From the NCBI RefSeq assembly GCF_019175385.1, contig NC_083343.1, positions 52,412,457 through 52,476,456 on the forward strand: DNA of 64,000 nt. Direction: 5' to 3'. This DNA is from Lycium barbarum. Lineage: Eukaryota > Streptophyta > Magnoliopsida > Solanales > Solanaceae. This document shows positions 34,681 through 46,976 of the stretch, in pieces. A program made the translations under genes and the position numbers. Within the stretch, counting starts at the first letter, position 1, and every line of letters begins with the position of its first letter. A model generated the notes under the pieces. That model ran no database searches, was not told the DNA's origin, and saw only the letters and a program-made list of their open reading frames with translations.

Positions 34681-34719
34681 CTTGTTTATGGTGTGTTGCG
34701 CGCCACATCAATAAACAAG
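34681..34719 (+). promoter_or_regulatory. Leader hairpin of element D with GCGCGC loop
   Basis: CTTGTTTATGGTGTG pairs with CACATCAATAAACAAG (two bases as G-T or bulged A) around loop TTGCGCGC. Placed ~60 nt after the primer site and before gag, it has the layout of a retroviral dimerisation hairpin. Function is inferred. Confidence 0.65.
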
Positions 34720-34825
34720 AGGCTACAGGGCATTTAGGAAAATGACCATCTTTCTTCTTATGAGATCGTGCGATAGAGCCGTGTATAAGATCTTATCCTC
34801 CCTAATAGTGTGTTGTGATTTCAGA

Positions 34826-36140
34826 ATGTCGCCCAAGGGAAAAGCTATAGCCGCCCAGAAGGGCAAGACTACGACAAAGAGGCGGGTAGAAAGAGAGCCT
34901 CCGGTGAATATTGGAGAAGGCTAGTCACAAAATGAGACTCCATCTAGCACTTCCTCTACCCCGCCTAATGTGGAAGAGCAAGGAGGAGCTCCAGCTCCAA
35001 TTCCTCCGCAGGTTGCTTCGGGTCAACAAATGACCGAGGCCATTCAGTTGTTGATACTGTTGGTTGCCACCCAGGCACAGCGACAAAATGCGAGCCCAAG
35101 TGATCGATCAGCCAGTACTAGAGCCCGTGACTTCATGACTTTAAACCCTCCAGAATTCTTTGGGTCAAAGCCGGATGAGGATCCGCAAGGCTTTATCGAT
35201 GAGATGTTGAAGACTTGAAAGATTATTCATGCCTCCGAGACTGAATCCATGGAGTTGGCCTCTTATAGACTCCGGGATGTGGCAGTCTTATGGTATAACA
35301 ATTGGGTATTATCAAGAGGAAATAATGCGCCTCCACCCGTATGGCGGGAATTTGTGGATGCTTTTATTCGTCATTATTTACCACCCGAGATTCGCCGAGC
35401 TAGGGCGGATAGATTTCTAAATTTGAAGCAAGGAAGTATGAGTGCTCGGGAGTATAGTATGCAATTTAATTCTTTGGCCAGGTACACCCCGGCTATGGTG
35501 GCTGACATGGGAGATCGTGTTCACAGATTTGTGAGTGGTTTGGGACCACATTTATTCAAAGATTGTTTGACGACTTCATTGCAAGATGGGATGGACATTT
35601 CGGGTATATAGACCCATGCCCAGAACTTAGAGGGGCGATAGCAACCATCAAGGAATGATCGTGATATGGACAGGAGGCAAAGCAAGAGGGATAGATCTAT
35701 GGGAGTGAGCAGCGAGTACACAGGGGGATTGAGGCAGAATTATTCTAGGCAGTCAGGCCAGACGGTGACTAGCGCACCTCCAAGATTTCCAGATAGAAGA
35801 TTTGACCGCTCCTTTCGCTCGGGATAGGGTCAGAGCTCGAGGGCTTCAAGTTCCCAGTTTGAGGGTGATTATAGTCAAGGGAGACCCCCAGTTCCACGAT
35901 GTAGTCGGTGCCGCAAATTACACTCAGGGACATGTCGCCAGGACACAGATGCCTGTTATGTTTGTGGGCAGACTGGGCATATGATGCGAGATTGTCCCTC
36001 ACGGTATGATAGAGGTGGGGTTCAGCCCACAGGCTCAGCAGCTGGTTCCTCGTCAGCGCGCCCGGTAGGGCAGGCTTCCCAGATGTCAGCGGGCCGAGGT
36101 AGAGGCAGAGGGGCAGCATCTACTTTAGGTGACCCAGCCC
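34826..36140 (+). pseudogene. gag of element D (several stops)
   Basis: The capsid/nucleocapsid protein that packages retrotransposon RNA. ATG at 34826 (MSPKGKAIAAQKG), preceded by 'tttcag'. Retrotransposon-gag domain with 'FFGSKPDEDPQGFIDEML', 'ELASYRLRDVAVLWY', 'FNSLARY' and 'ADMGDRVHRFVSGLGPH'. CCHC knuckle 'CYVCGQTGHMMRDCP' at about 35955-36000. In-frame stops at 34922, 35216, 35609, 35639 and about 35826, several looking like CAG changed to TAG. The frame shifts near 36140 into the protease frame. Not functional as it stands. Confidence 0.9.
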
Positions 36141-36864
36141 CGCGTATATGCTTTAGCCGAACGACAGGATCTCGAGTCCTCCCCGAATGTGGTTACATGT
36201 ATATTGTCTATATTCTCCCGTGATGTGTATGAATTGATAGATCCCGGTTCTACATTCTCTTATATTACCCCATATGTTGCTGGTTGTATTGGGGTGAAAC
36301 CCGGGTCAATTAAACCTTTTGAGGTACTCACTCCGGTTGGTGATCCCGTGATAGCAAGGCAAGTGTACAAAAATTATGTTATTGTGATATGTGATCGTCA
36401 GACCAAAGCTGATTTGATTGAGCTGAAAACGATAGATTTCGATGTAATCATGGGCATGGATTGGTTGGCCTCGTGTTATGCAAATGTTGATTGCCACACA
36501 AAAGTGGTTCGTTTTCAATTCCCGGGAGAGCCCGTACTTGAATGGAAGGGTAACACGGCATCCCCAAAAGGTCGGTTTATTTCCTACCTTAAGGCGAGGA
36601 AGATGATAGCGAAAGGCTATATTTGTCATCTAGTTCGGGTGCATGACACAGAAGCGAAGTCGCCAACATTTCAATCTGTTCCGGTGGTGAATGAATTTCC
36701 AGATGAACTCCCAAGTCTTCCCCCAGAAAGAGAAATTGATTTCGTCATTGATGTGTTGCCGGACACCGAGCCCATTTCTGTTCCTCCTTATCGAATGGCT
36801 CCGGCAGAATTGAAGGAGCTAAAGGCACAACTGAAAGACTTGCTTGACAAGGGGTTTATCAGAC
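36141..36864 (+). pseudogene. Protease and start of RT of element D, cut by element E
   Basis: Aspartic protease with active-site wording '[13 protein letters not shown]' at about 36225-36263, '[19 protein letters not shown]', a linker, then the RT start '[17 protein letters not shown]' and 'LDKGFIR'. The frame is open to the insertion point at 36865, where LTR E begins. The rest of D's pol and its 3' LTR must lie right of E, outside the window. Confidence 0.9.
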
Positions 36865-39437
36865 TGTTACACCTCGGGAATTCCCCCGTGAACGTACAGT
36901 GAATAGACTAACGAAGAATAGGAGTATATGATGTTTTAATGATAAGGGAACGACGTTTGACGACCCTAAGTAAGATTTCAAAGGCAATTGCAATGAAAGG
37001 TAGGTTATGCTCCACAATGACTAACTATAGGTTTTGGAAATGTGAAAGTTGCAGATCTGCATTTTGGCCAGTTGCACGTAAAATGAAATACGGACCGTAA
37101 AGTGGTATACGGCCCATAAACTGTCATGTCGTATTTTGGCTTCCAAAACTTCAACTTTCTGCCAAATGATCAAATGGTTAAATACGACCCAAAATACGGA
37201 CCGTAAAGTGGTTTACGACCCGTAAACTGTGTCCGTAAATCACCACGTCTCAGCCTGAGTTTCTGGTTCTATTATGATTAAACACGACCGCGAAGGATGG
37301 TCCGTAAACTGGAATACGGACCGTAAACCAAGTTTACGACCACTGTACTGTTCACTACAGACCAGATTTTAAGTCATTAAATAAGGGATCCAAGTTCATT
37401 ATTTCATTTCCACATTTTATCCCTTCTCTATAAAACATATCTCTACATTTATTCCACAAGATTTCAAGGATTATTAGTCATCAACAACACAAATCAAGTG
37501 AATCAAGTGTAAGGAAACCCATTAAGATTATTCAAGTCAAGAAAATCTTATTGAAGGAAAACTAGAGTTTTTGCTCAAGTGAAGTATTTCGACCAAGGCT
37601 CATTCCTACAACATCTAAGGTAAGATTTATGGTATTTATATGTTGTTCAAGGTAGTTGAGAGTTAAAATGCTTGGACATTAGATGAGTATAGAAAAATTG
37701 GTCATGAATGATGAATGGTGACATTTTGAGAGATAGTTTGAATTGAACCATGATTCTTGTTGTGTTGTGATATGAATGTGTTATAAATGATGTTAAGATC
37801 ATGAAAATGGGCATTGTATATGAATGGAAGAAGTCGGGTGATATGACTATGAATATGGGCGAATTGGGAGCGAATTGAGAAACCTAGATAATGTGGTTAA
37901 CGTAAATGATTAATGGCCATTGTTATGGTATTGTGAATGTATTGTTGACGTTTGGGAGTTGATATACGTTATGGAGGAATGTTATATAAATAAAGGAGAT
38001 GCTGTCCTATTTTCTCTAGCTTTAGTCATATATGCTAGCTATCGATTCTAATGATAGTATGACTTTAATGAAAGTAGAAACGCTAGCATTGGAGGAGAAA
38101 GCGCAAGTGTAGAATAGTTGAACGGAAAGGTATGTAAGGCTAACCCCTCTTTCATAAGGCATGGTTCTTTGGCCAATCATCTAAATCTTCTACGATCTTA
38201 TGATATTCTCCAAATGCTTCTATCTTCAAAGCTACTAAGCTTATGATTCTCGATATGCTACGATTGTACTAGGTTCCTCGTATGACGAGTAGGCCTATTA
38301 AGGTAAATGTGATGGTTGACGATAGTAGTAATAATGATGTTGATGATGATTGTGATAACGATGTAAATTAATAAAGATGCTTATGAGCTATTATGTATAT
38401 GTGTCTATGTATGACTAATATGGAACCCCGAGCTTACGAGGCCGGGTAAGATATGTAAATAAGTATATATATGATTACGTAGCGCACGCACACCTCTGCA
38501 GATGGTACGGACAACCCTGACGCCTTAGTAGGGCCAGGTAGATGTCACCCAGAAGCCTTGGTAGGGCCAGGTATGAGTAACCTTGAGCCTTGGTTGGCCA
38601 AGTATGTATGAAACACCGATCCTACGTGGTCGGGTATGCTATGTAAATGCTATATATATGATTTGATTATGTATATGATATGAATACGAATATGATATGA
38701 CTACGTATATGAATGTGAATAAGGGGCATGTATACGAATACGAGCACAAATATGGTACGGGTACTATTATGAATACAGATAATGATGTATGTACACAAAC
38801 ACGTATTAGAAATGGGAAGTTCCTAAGAAAGGCAAGAAAGTGCATATGACGATGATATTGCCATCTCCCATTTGATGCTATTTCTTATGTTGCTATCTAT
38901 GCTTCTATATTGATATTGATCATGCTTTACATACTCAGTACATTCTTCGTACTGACGTCCTTTTGTTTGTGGACGCTGCGTCATGCCCGCAGGTGCACAG
39001 GGAGAAAGGCTTGATCCATAGCTGCTTACTCAGAGATTACATAGCAGAGCTCCATTTCATTCGGGGCCATAGCTTTTGGGTACTTATTCTTTTGTGTACA
39101 TAATTATGGGCATAGCGGGGTCCTGTCCCGCTTATGTGATATGTTATACTCTTCTTAGAGGCTCGTAGACATGTGTATGTGGTTAGAGATATCTGGCCTT
39201 GTCGGCCTATATTTTGTATATCATTTTGATAGCTTTGTCGGCTCGTGTACATTGACGTGGTATAGATGCCAACCGTGATATAAAAGCATTGACGTCCGAT
39301 GGGACTAGCATGAATGATGAATAGAAATGTATGTTTAATTATGTGGCTCACCTAGATGTAAGTATAACTGTAAGCCAAGGGGTGCCCGGTGGGCTAGCAC
39401 CCGGGGCTCGTCGCGGCCCCCTAGACGGGTCGTGACA
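36865..39437 (+). mobile_element. 5' LTR of element E
   Basis: 2573 bp, TGTTACACCTCGGG to GTGACA. Contains the CGTAAA palindrome cluster (37076-37335), GC-rich repeats with 'gccttggtagggccagg' (38420-38640) and the three-hairpin block (38926-38993). It differs from the 3' LTR by scattered substitutions, many at CG sites. Confidence 0.92.
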
Positions 39438-39460
39438 AAAGTGGTATCAGAGCAGTTCAA
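39438..39460 (+). other. Primer-binding site of element E
   Basis: 'aaagtggtatcagagcagtt' directly after the LTR; TGGTATCAGAGC type. Confidence 0.92.
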
Positions 39461-39496
39461 TCCTAGGGTGTGTCTACGAGCCGTGTCTAGTAGAGT

Positions 39497-39536
39497 CTTG
39501 GTTATGGGTGTGTTGCGCGCCACACTTATAAACAAG
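39497..39536 (+). promoter_or_regulatory. Leader hairpin of element E with GCGCGC loop
   Basis: A 16-nt arm CTTGGTTATGGGTGTG faces CACACTTATAAACAAG, 15 of 16 positions pairing (G-T included), loop TTGCGCGC. The stem differs from D and G at several positions while staying paired. Confidence 0.68.
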
Positions 39537-39647
39537 AAACTGCGGGCATTTTAGGAATAAATGACCTTCTTTCTTCATAAGAATCGTGCGATAGAGCAAT
39601 GATATAAGAAATTCTCGTCCCTTAATCGTGTGTTGTGTATTTCAGAA

Positions 39648-40295
39648 ATGCCTGTAAAGAGAAAGGCTACAGCAGCCCAAAAGGGAAAAACGGTGGCAGA
39701 ATAGCGGGCTGAAAGTGCACCGCCACCGGTAGTAGAGGAAAGTGAGTCCTAGAGTGCGGCTCAATCTCAGTCCTCCCGTTCAGTACCTATATTAGAGGAG
39801 CGCGAGGGAGCCTCAGCCCCAGCTCCAACACCTCTAGCTCCTCCACCGGATGCTTCAGGCCAAGATGTAAAAGAGGCCATACATTTGCTTACACAGTTGG
39901 TTGTTGCCCAGACTCAGCGGCAAAGTACAGGGCAGGGTGATAGGGCTGTTAGTGCAAGAGCCCGTGACTTCATTACTTTGAACGCTCTGAAATTCTTTGG
40001 GTCAAAGCCGGAGGAGAACCCTCAGGATTTCATCGATGGTATGTTGAGGACGCTTCGATTGATACATGCTTCGGACACCGAGTCAGTGGAGTTAGCGTCG
40101 TATAGATTGAGAGATGTCTCGATCCAATGGTACACAGTGTGGATGGCTTCACGGGGAGCCAATACACCTCCCCCGGTATGGCAAGAGTTTGTTGATGCTT
40201 TTCTCCGACATTACATGCCTCCAGAAGTTTGGCAAGCTAGAGCCGATAAGTTTTTAAATTTGAGGCAAGGTAGCATGAGTGCTTTAGAGTACAGT
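39648..40295 (+). pseudogene. gag of element E, first part (interrupted by LTR F)
   Basis: ATG at 39648 (MPVKRKATAAQKGK), stop TAG at 39702, then the same frame continues with 'FFGSKPEENPQDFIDGML', 'ELASYRLRDVSIQWY' and 'FLNLRQGSMSALEYS'. LTR F cuts the gene after 'gagtacagt'. The protein continues at 43014. Confidence 0.9.
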
Positions 40296-40464
40296 TGTTA
40301 CACCTCAGAGTTTTGGTTGCCGAGCGGTGAAGGGGCTAACGTAAGTTAAAGCGAACATGATGTCCCTACAAGTAAGAATGGGTGTTTAATAATCCTAATT
40401 AAGATTCCAAAGAAGTTAGCAGCTAGAAAGAACAATTTGTCAAACGAACTCCGGCACAGTTCAG

Positions 40465-40710
40465 TGAAAAGGGAGTTCGACGACCGTCCTTTGTACCGTC
40501 GAACTGGTCGATGCTTCGTCGATTGTACCGTAAAGATGAAATGGGGTAAAGACCACTCGACGGAAGTATCGACGCTCCGTCGTTCACATCGACGGGCCAT
40601 CCTTCTCACCGTCAAAAGGAAAGAAATGACAGATTGCTCACTGGAAATTTAACATCATCGACGATCAGATCGACGCTCTGTCATTCCGATCGACGCTCCG
40701 TCGATCTCTC
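40465..40710 (+). repeat. CGACG/CGTCG palindrome cluster in LTR F
   Basis: Many copies of 'atcgacgctccgtcgat'-like words, some as near-perfect palindromes, just before the TATA-like motif. This is the same place where D, E and I carry CGTAAA palindromes, with unrelated sequence. Confidence 0.85.
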
Positions 40711-42174
40711 CGTACATTTTGATCGGGACTGATTTCATGAAATAATATAAGACCCTCCTCTCATTTTATTTCATTTTATTTCTCATTCTCCCCACACCAA
40801 GAACTCTCTAGAACTTTCTACACCACTTCTCCCACAAGAAATCAAAGGAAACCCTTGATCAACTACACCACATCCATGAAATCAAGTTTGTGAAACCCAT
40901 TAAAAGTTCATCTAAGCCAAGAAAACTCAAGAAGAGTGAGTTAGGTTTTTGAAGCAAGAAGAGGAGTTCCACTCAAAAGTTGTTCATCCATCATTAGGTA
41001 AGTTTTATGACTCTTCTTCAATGGTTTGGGAGGTTAAAAGATGTAATACTTGGGTTGTGGGAAGATATGGAATTGGGTCATGAAAAGGGTGAATAGTGTC
41101 AGTGTTGAATAGTGATTGGGATAAATCATGAATGCTGATATGTTGTGATCACGAATACATTATAAATGGCGATTAGGCCATGAAATAAGTGTGATGTGTG
41201 AGGAAATGTGATGATAAGTTAAAACCACTAAATGTGAGGTAATTGGAGGAAAATGGTGGATTTCGCTAAATGTAGATAAATGACAATAGTTGATATGATA
41301 TTGTGAGTGTTGTTGTGGATGTTTGGGAGCTGAAATAAAATATGGAAAGGTAGTAGAAACAGAGGAAACACTGCCCAATTTTCTCTAAGAAATAACGACG
41401 CGTTCTTACAGTCGCTTAACTAACGTTAATACGAATTCTCTCATGAAGGTAGCAACGCAACATTGAAGAAGGACAAGTGGACGATAGCTTAACTAAACGA
41501 CAAAGGTATGTGAGGCTATCCCTTCCCTTCTATGGAATGAATCTTATAGCATGATTTCCTTTCTCCTTTGTGAATTTCTCAGATGCCGGAAAGCCTATGA
41601 CCCTAATTTGCTATACAAGGAAATGAGTTAGAGTACGTAAATGCTAAATGTTCACGATATGATGTTTCCAAGATGTTAATGAATGCTCTAGTGTGAGGTT
41701 TACCTCTTCTTTCAAAAGAAAGCATGAGTCCTTTAAGTTTTCCATAATTCTCCTATAGGATGAAGCTCATGAGTCTTCCAATACAATGTAACGCACAAGA
41801 GTATGGAAACGATGGCAATGAGCTAAAGTATAGTGATTTAGGAAGTTGTGGCTGACATTCCTATAACGATGATGATGTTGTTCTTGTCAATAATCGCCTT
41901 ATGCTTTATTTCCTTCAAGGCGAGGCACGATATTCATGAATGTCCATAATAAGATCGGGGGTTTACGACCTTACGTCACCCCGTCATAGCGTGATTGTCC
42001 CTAAAGCCTAAAGCATGCTCCTAATGCTAATGTATGACCTGTTTATAAGATGATTAATGATGTTAGCTTGTAATGCAACTATGTTCTGTATAAATGCTAA
42101 GAAATTATAGGATGATGCTATGTTATGAGATGTGTGAATGTCATGTGTAATGATTGATTTTGTGATAATATGAT

Positions 42175-42340
42175 TCCACCGCGCCTATTTGGCCGGGCAT
42201 GTCACCGCGAATGCGGGCTGCGTATGATTCCACCGCGCCTATTTGGCCGGGCATGTCACCGCGAATGCGGGCTGCTATGTTTACACCGAGCCTAGAGGGC
42301 CGGGCATGATCACCACTAGTGGGTGGTATATGAGGGTTAC
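42175..42340 (+). repeat. GC-rich 51-bp minisatellite in LTR F
   Basis: Two near-identical units 'ccaccgcgcctatttggccg' plus 'gcatgtcaccgcgaatgcgg', then a diverged third. Same unit family as in D and I. Confidence 0.9.
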
Positions 42341-43013
42341 CCGGACGTGGGTAACAGTGCAGATTATGATGTGATGATACAGGTAATGATGTATGTGATG
42401 ATACAGGTAATGATGTATGTGATGGTATATGAGTTATGATGATACGTGTAATATAATAATGCAAAATGTTAGATATACACATATACATAAGAAAGTGTGT
42501 TGTGCATGACATTCAGGTAGGTTATAATTTCTCTTATGATCCATGATGCCCCTACGATATTGTTCATTTCATTCCTGCCTTACATATTCAGTACAATATT
42601 CGTACCGACGTCCGTTTTCCTTGGATGCTGTGTTCATGCCCACAGGTAGACAGGGAGGAGACCTTACTCCAGATTCTTAGAAGCTGTTAGCTGACTGAAA
42701 ACACTCCTTTGTCCCGGAGGTGCTTATGATGGTGCTTTTGTACATGTTTGTGTATGTCACTCCATAGAGGCTCGTAGATACTCAGTGTGGGTTATGTGGT
42801 TTCATGACGTGAGGAGTATGTATATGTATATGTCTATTGATGTATGTTTTGCACGAAAGTATTATGTTTTGTAATGAAAAGAAGTTCCCTTGTAAACTGA
42901 GCATGAATTTGATAAATGATTGTTGAATGAGTCTAAGAAGTGATGGTAAGAGTGGTGCTCGGTGGTTAGCCCCGGGTACCCGTCGCGGCCCCTAAACGGG
43001 TCGTGAAAACAGT

Positions 43014-43720
43014 CTCCACTTCAATTCCTTGGCTAGGTATGCTTCGGCCATGGTAGCGTATATGGGGGACCGGGTACACCGATTTGTGAAAGGCCTAGGG
43101 CCACATTTGATGGATAGATGCTTGACTGCGTCCCTTCAGGACAACATGGATATTGCACGCATTCAGGCTCATGCTCAGAACTTAGAAGAAAACCTACATC
43201 AGCAGAGAAGTGAACGCGAGCAGGTTAGGGATCATGGTAAGTGGGCCAGATCTTCAGGTCCGATGAGTGAGTTTAAAGGTGGGCACAGACAATAGATGTC
43301 CAGGCACTCAGGCTATTCTATGACTAGTGCACGTCCACGGTTTCCAGGCCATAGATTTGATAGATCTACTCGTTCCGGGCCGAGTCAGAGTTATTCAGGG
43401 TCTCAGTTCAGAGATGATTTGGGTCAGGCAAGGCCACCCGCACTACGATGTTCCCTGTGTGGGAAGTTACATTGGGGTCGATGCCGATTGGGTTCGGATG
43501 TTTGCTATTCATGTGGTCGACCAGGCCATATCATGCATGATTGCCCCTCAATTCATGGTAGAGGTAGGACCCAGTCTTCAGGGTCGAGAGCCGGATCTTC
43601 AGCATCTGTACGCCCTATGGGGCCAGGTTCACATGCACCAGTAAGCCATGGTAGAGGCAGAGGGAGAGTTCCCAGTTCTAGCGGTCCTCAGCACCATATT
43701 TATGCTTTGGCTGGACGTCA
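43014..43720 (+). pseudogene. gag of element E, second part
   Basis: Continues 'LARYASAMVAYMGDRVHRF', then a Ser/Arg-rich linker and the CCHC knuckle 'CYSCGRPGHIMHDCP' at about 43503-43548, followed by an RGRGR-type basic stretch. A TAG stop at 43293 splits the frame ('GGHRQ stop MSRH'). Confidence 0.88.
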
Positions 43721-44440
43721 AGATCTCGAGTCTTCCCCTGATGTGGTTACAGGTATATTATCGATATTCTCTCGCGATGTATATGCTTTGATTGATCCAG
43801 GATCCACATTGTTCTATGTTACTCCATTTATTGCGGGTCGATTTAGAGTCGAACCGGAGTCAATCAAACCTTTTGAGGTGTCTACACCCGTGGGTGAATC
43901 GGTAATAGCTAGCCGGGTATATAGAAATTATGTAATGGTGATTTGTGATCGTCGTACCATGATTGACTTGCATGAGTTAGAAATGGTGGATTTTGATGTT
44001 ATTATGGGCATGGATTGGTTGGCTTCTTGTTATGCCAATGTGGATTATAGGATGAAAATGGTTCGTTTCCATTTCCGGGAGAACCAGTTTTAGAATGGAA
44101 AGGGAATACGGCATCACCAAAAGGTAGGTTTATTTCCTATCTAAAGGCAAGGAAAATGATCACGAAAGGGTGCATTTATCATTTAGTGCGAGTTCAAGAT
44201 GTAGAAGCTGAGTCGCCGACTCTACAGTCAGTTCTAGTGGTGAATGAATTTCTGGATGTGTTCCTGGAAGAACTTCCAGGCCTTCCTCCCGAGCGGGAAA
44301 TTGATTTTGCTATTGATGTGCTACCAGGCACTAAGCCTATATCTATTCCTCCCTATAGACTGGCTCTCGCAGAATTGAAAGAGTTGAAGAAGCAATTGAA
44401 AGACTTGCTTGAAAAAGGCTTTATTAGGCCTAGTTCATCT
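43721..44440 (+). pseudogene. Protease and RT start of element E (interrupted by element G)
   Basis: Protease active-site wording 'ALIDPGSTLFYVT' (about 43774-43812), '[19 protein letters not shown]', a frameshift and stop near 44090, then the linker 'NEFLDVFLEELPGLPPERE' and RT start 'IPPYRLALAELKELKKQL', 'LEKGFIRPSSS'. Element G is inserted at 44441, in the conserved 'RPSSSPWGAPV' region of RT. Confidence 0.9.
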
Positions 44441-46525
44441 TGTTACATCCGACATTTTTGCATATTCGAAAAATTTGAGATGACTTGGCTTGTAATGAAT
44501 AAGGCCATAATTGGACCTTACTTGGTATGAATGTGTTGGCTATGAATACATTGGTGTGGAATTACGAAAGGAGGCCAAGGGCAAAGTTGGAATTTTGGAA
44601 ACTTGTGCCATGAATTACAATTATTTAGCCAACAATTGGGCTAAAAAAAAAAAAAATAAGGCCCAAAAAGGGAAGGCCCAACCGGCCATATGCCCTTGAC
44701 CCAAGCCCATGGAATTAATTTCCATGTGGTAATATATATTCATCTATATCCTATAGAAGCTTCAAGAAAAACAAAGAACAAACAAGAGAAAAAGAGAGAG
44801 AGAGAGCACGACCAAGAGGAGAAGAGAAAGAAAAGAAAGAAAAAATTTCTTGGAGCCTAATATTGGTTCAAAAAATTCATTTCTTGTGGGATTATTACCA
44901 AGCTCAAGGTTCTCTACAACTTGGTATAATTATTTTGGCAAGAGGACAACTCTAGTGGCAAGTGAAGAACTTGAAGGAAAGGTAAGGATTCTATGCTTTT
45001 GTTATGTTATGGAAGGTATATGTATGATGTAGTGTGTGGAAATGAATGAAAAGCATGAAAATTTTGTGTGTTGGGATGTTTTGCATGTTGGCCGTGTGCA
45101 TATATATATATATTGCATGCTTATGATGACTTGAATTCATGTTGGAATCTTGTTGTAGTTAATGTGGGAATTGTATTAGAAATGAAAGTTGAACGAATTA
45201 GTGGAAGTTGGAAAAAAATAGGTTGTGGCCGTGTGGTGTGATGTGGATAATGGAATGTGAATAAATTTTATTAGTATGTTAAATGTGTAATTGTGAAGTG
45301 AATGAAAGAGTAATGATTTTTGTTGTTATGGAAAAATGATTATTAAGTTGTTGTAGGAAAACATGCAAGTTTATTATAATTATGTAAATGCGGAAGTGAA
45401 AGTAGGAAGATGCAAATTATGGTTATCATTGATGGAGTTGGAAGGTAAGAATATGTTATGGATGTTTATGCTAAAAGATTGGAAATTGTGGATGAATTAT
45501 GCCTTTGGTAGGAAGCTTGTATATTGTGTATACCTTATGTATATTTGGCGAAAACGATATGATATGTCTCCGAATCATGTTGTAATGACCTTGATAAGTG
45601 ATGAATATGAAAATGGTAAGATTGGTTTGGAAGTGTAAGGTCGGAATGAAAGATATTGTGTTATGTCGGAAAGATGGCTAGCAATGCCATATTGCATATT
45701 TGGTAATACTTGTTGTTGTTATTGATGTTGTTGTTGGGTGCTGTGTTGATATATTAAGCCGAGCTAAGTCTCGGGGATGTTAAATATATAGGGGAAATGC
45801 TGCCGAAATTTCGGTAGGCAATTATGTGATTAAGTATGGAATCCTAAAGGCTTGAATTGACAATTGGTAAACTTGACCATTTCTAGATTCTGGACGAAAT
45901 TGGAATCGAAGCCAAGCGAGCGTAAGGCGCAATCGAGGTATGTAAAGCCTTCCCCTTTATTCTTAGGCATGTTCTAAACATGATAGGCTCGACCGCGAGC
46001 CTTAAATACGACTCCGTTCCTCGGAATTCGATATGGAAATCCGCTCCAATTCCTTCAGTAAGATTGAAACCATTTCCTTATAAAATGTCTTTAAAGTGAA
46101 CTTTTGTATGAAACTTTCCATAAACGGAGTCGGAATACTTCTAAATGATTATGGATGACCTCATAAGGTCTTTTATCAGTCATTTACGCATGTAGCCTCG
46201 AGTTGGTCCGAGGTGGGCCCATGGAGCCCCGATACCTCTTGTATGGCCTAAATTGCCTTCTTTCTGTCCGTTTTTCACAGGCAACATCTGAACTATCATT
46301 TTGACCATGATATGACTGTGTTTTATATAAATCTTGCAAAATGGTTTTGACATCTGAAAATATGATTCTGGTGATAATCTGTCGTGCCTTCCCAAGTAGG
46401 ATATAGGCGCGTATTATGAATACCATCCGAATACTCTGATTTGACTCGCCGCTTGGCATACTTCAGTTTGATTGAGTCTGTATGTGTGTGGTTTCTCCTT
46501 AATCTGTTCGTGGATGTCTCAATGC

Positions 46526-46760
46526 TTCCTTCACTGCGTCCCGGGCCAGGTACTGTTATCGTGCATATTCCTCTGCATTGTTCACCGCGTCCCTCGGTGT
46601 GCGGGCCGGGATCTGTTTATATCGGTATGATATTATAATCTGTGTATGGGGATGGCGGCCAGGATGGCACATTATCTGATTCTGTCTGTCCACCGCGTCC
46701 CGTACTAAGAGGGCCGAGTTCTGTTTACCGCGCCCCCATGACAGGGCCGGGATCTGTATG
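46526..46760 (+). repeat. GC-rich repeat units in LTR G
   Basis: About four diverged units of 'caccgcgtccc' followed by 'gggccgggatctgt' with variable spacers. The copy in the 3' LTR is at 53062-53300, where a 'gtat' run in the array is longer. Confidence 0.8.
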
Positions 46761-46851
46761 TATGTATGTAAGTGCTATCAGCATGTATGTAAGCACATGA
46801 CTCTGTATGATTCTGTATGACTCTGCATGCATAATTCTGTCCGGCACACGT

Positions 46852-46976
46852 CTGTCTGTCCGTATGTATTGTGATTCTGTCTGTCCGTATGTATTATGAT
46901 TCTGTCTGTCAGTCTGGACCATGATTCTGTCTGTCCGTCTGGATTATGACTCTGTCCGGTATACTTCCGTCTGTCA
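46852..46976 (+). repeat. 25-bp tandem repeat in LTR G
   Basis: Units 'ctgtctgtccgtatgtatta' + 'tgatt' start at 46852, 46877, 46902, 46927 and 46952. The same array is in the 3' LTR from about 53394. Confidence 0.9.

Larger units (their letters stand above)
40296..43008 (+). mobile_element. Solo LTR F in gag of E
   Basis: 2713 bp starting TGTTACACCTCAG, flanked by ACAGT (40291-40295 and 43009-43013). Joining across it restores the gag reading 'EYSLHFNSLARY'. The 3' terminus reads GTGAAA instead of GTGACA. It holds a CGACG/CGTCG palindrome cluster (40465-40710), TATA-like 'aatataagacc' (about 40744), GC-rich repeats and the hairpin block (42579-42647). Confidence 0.93.
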
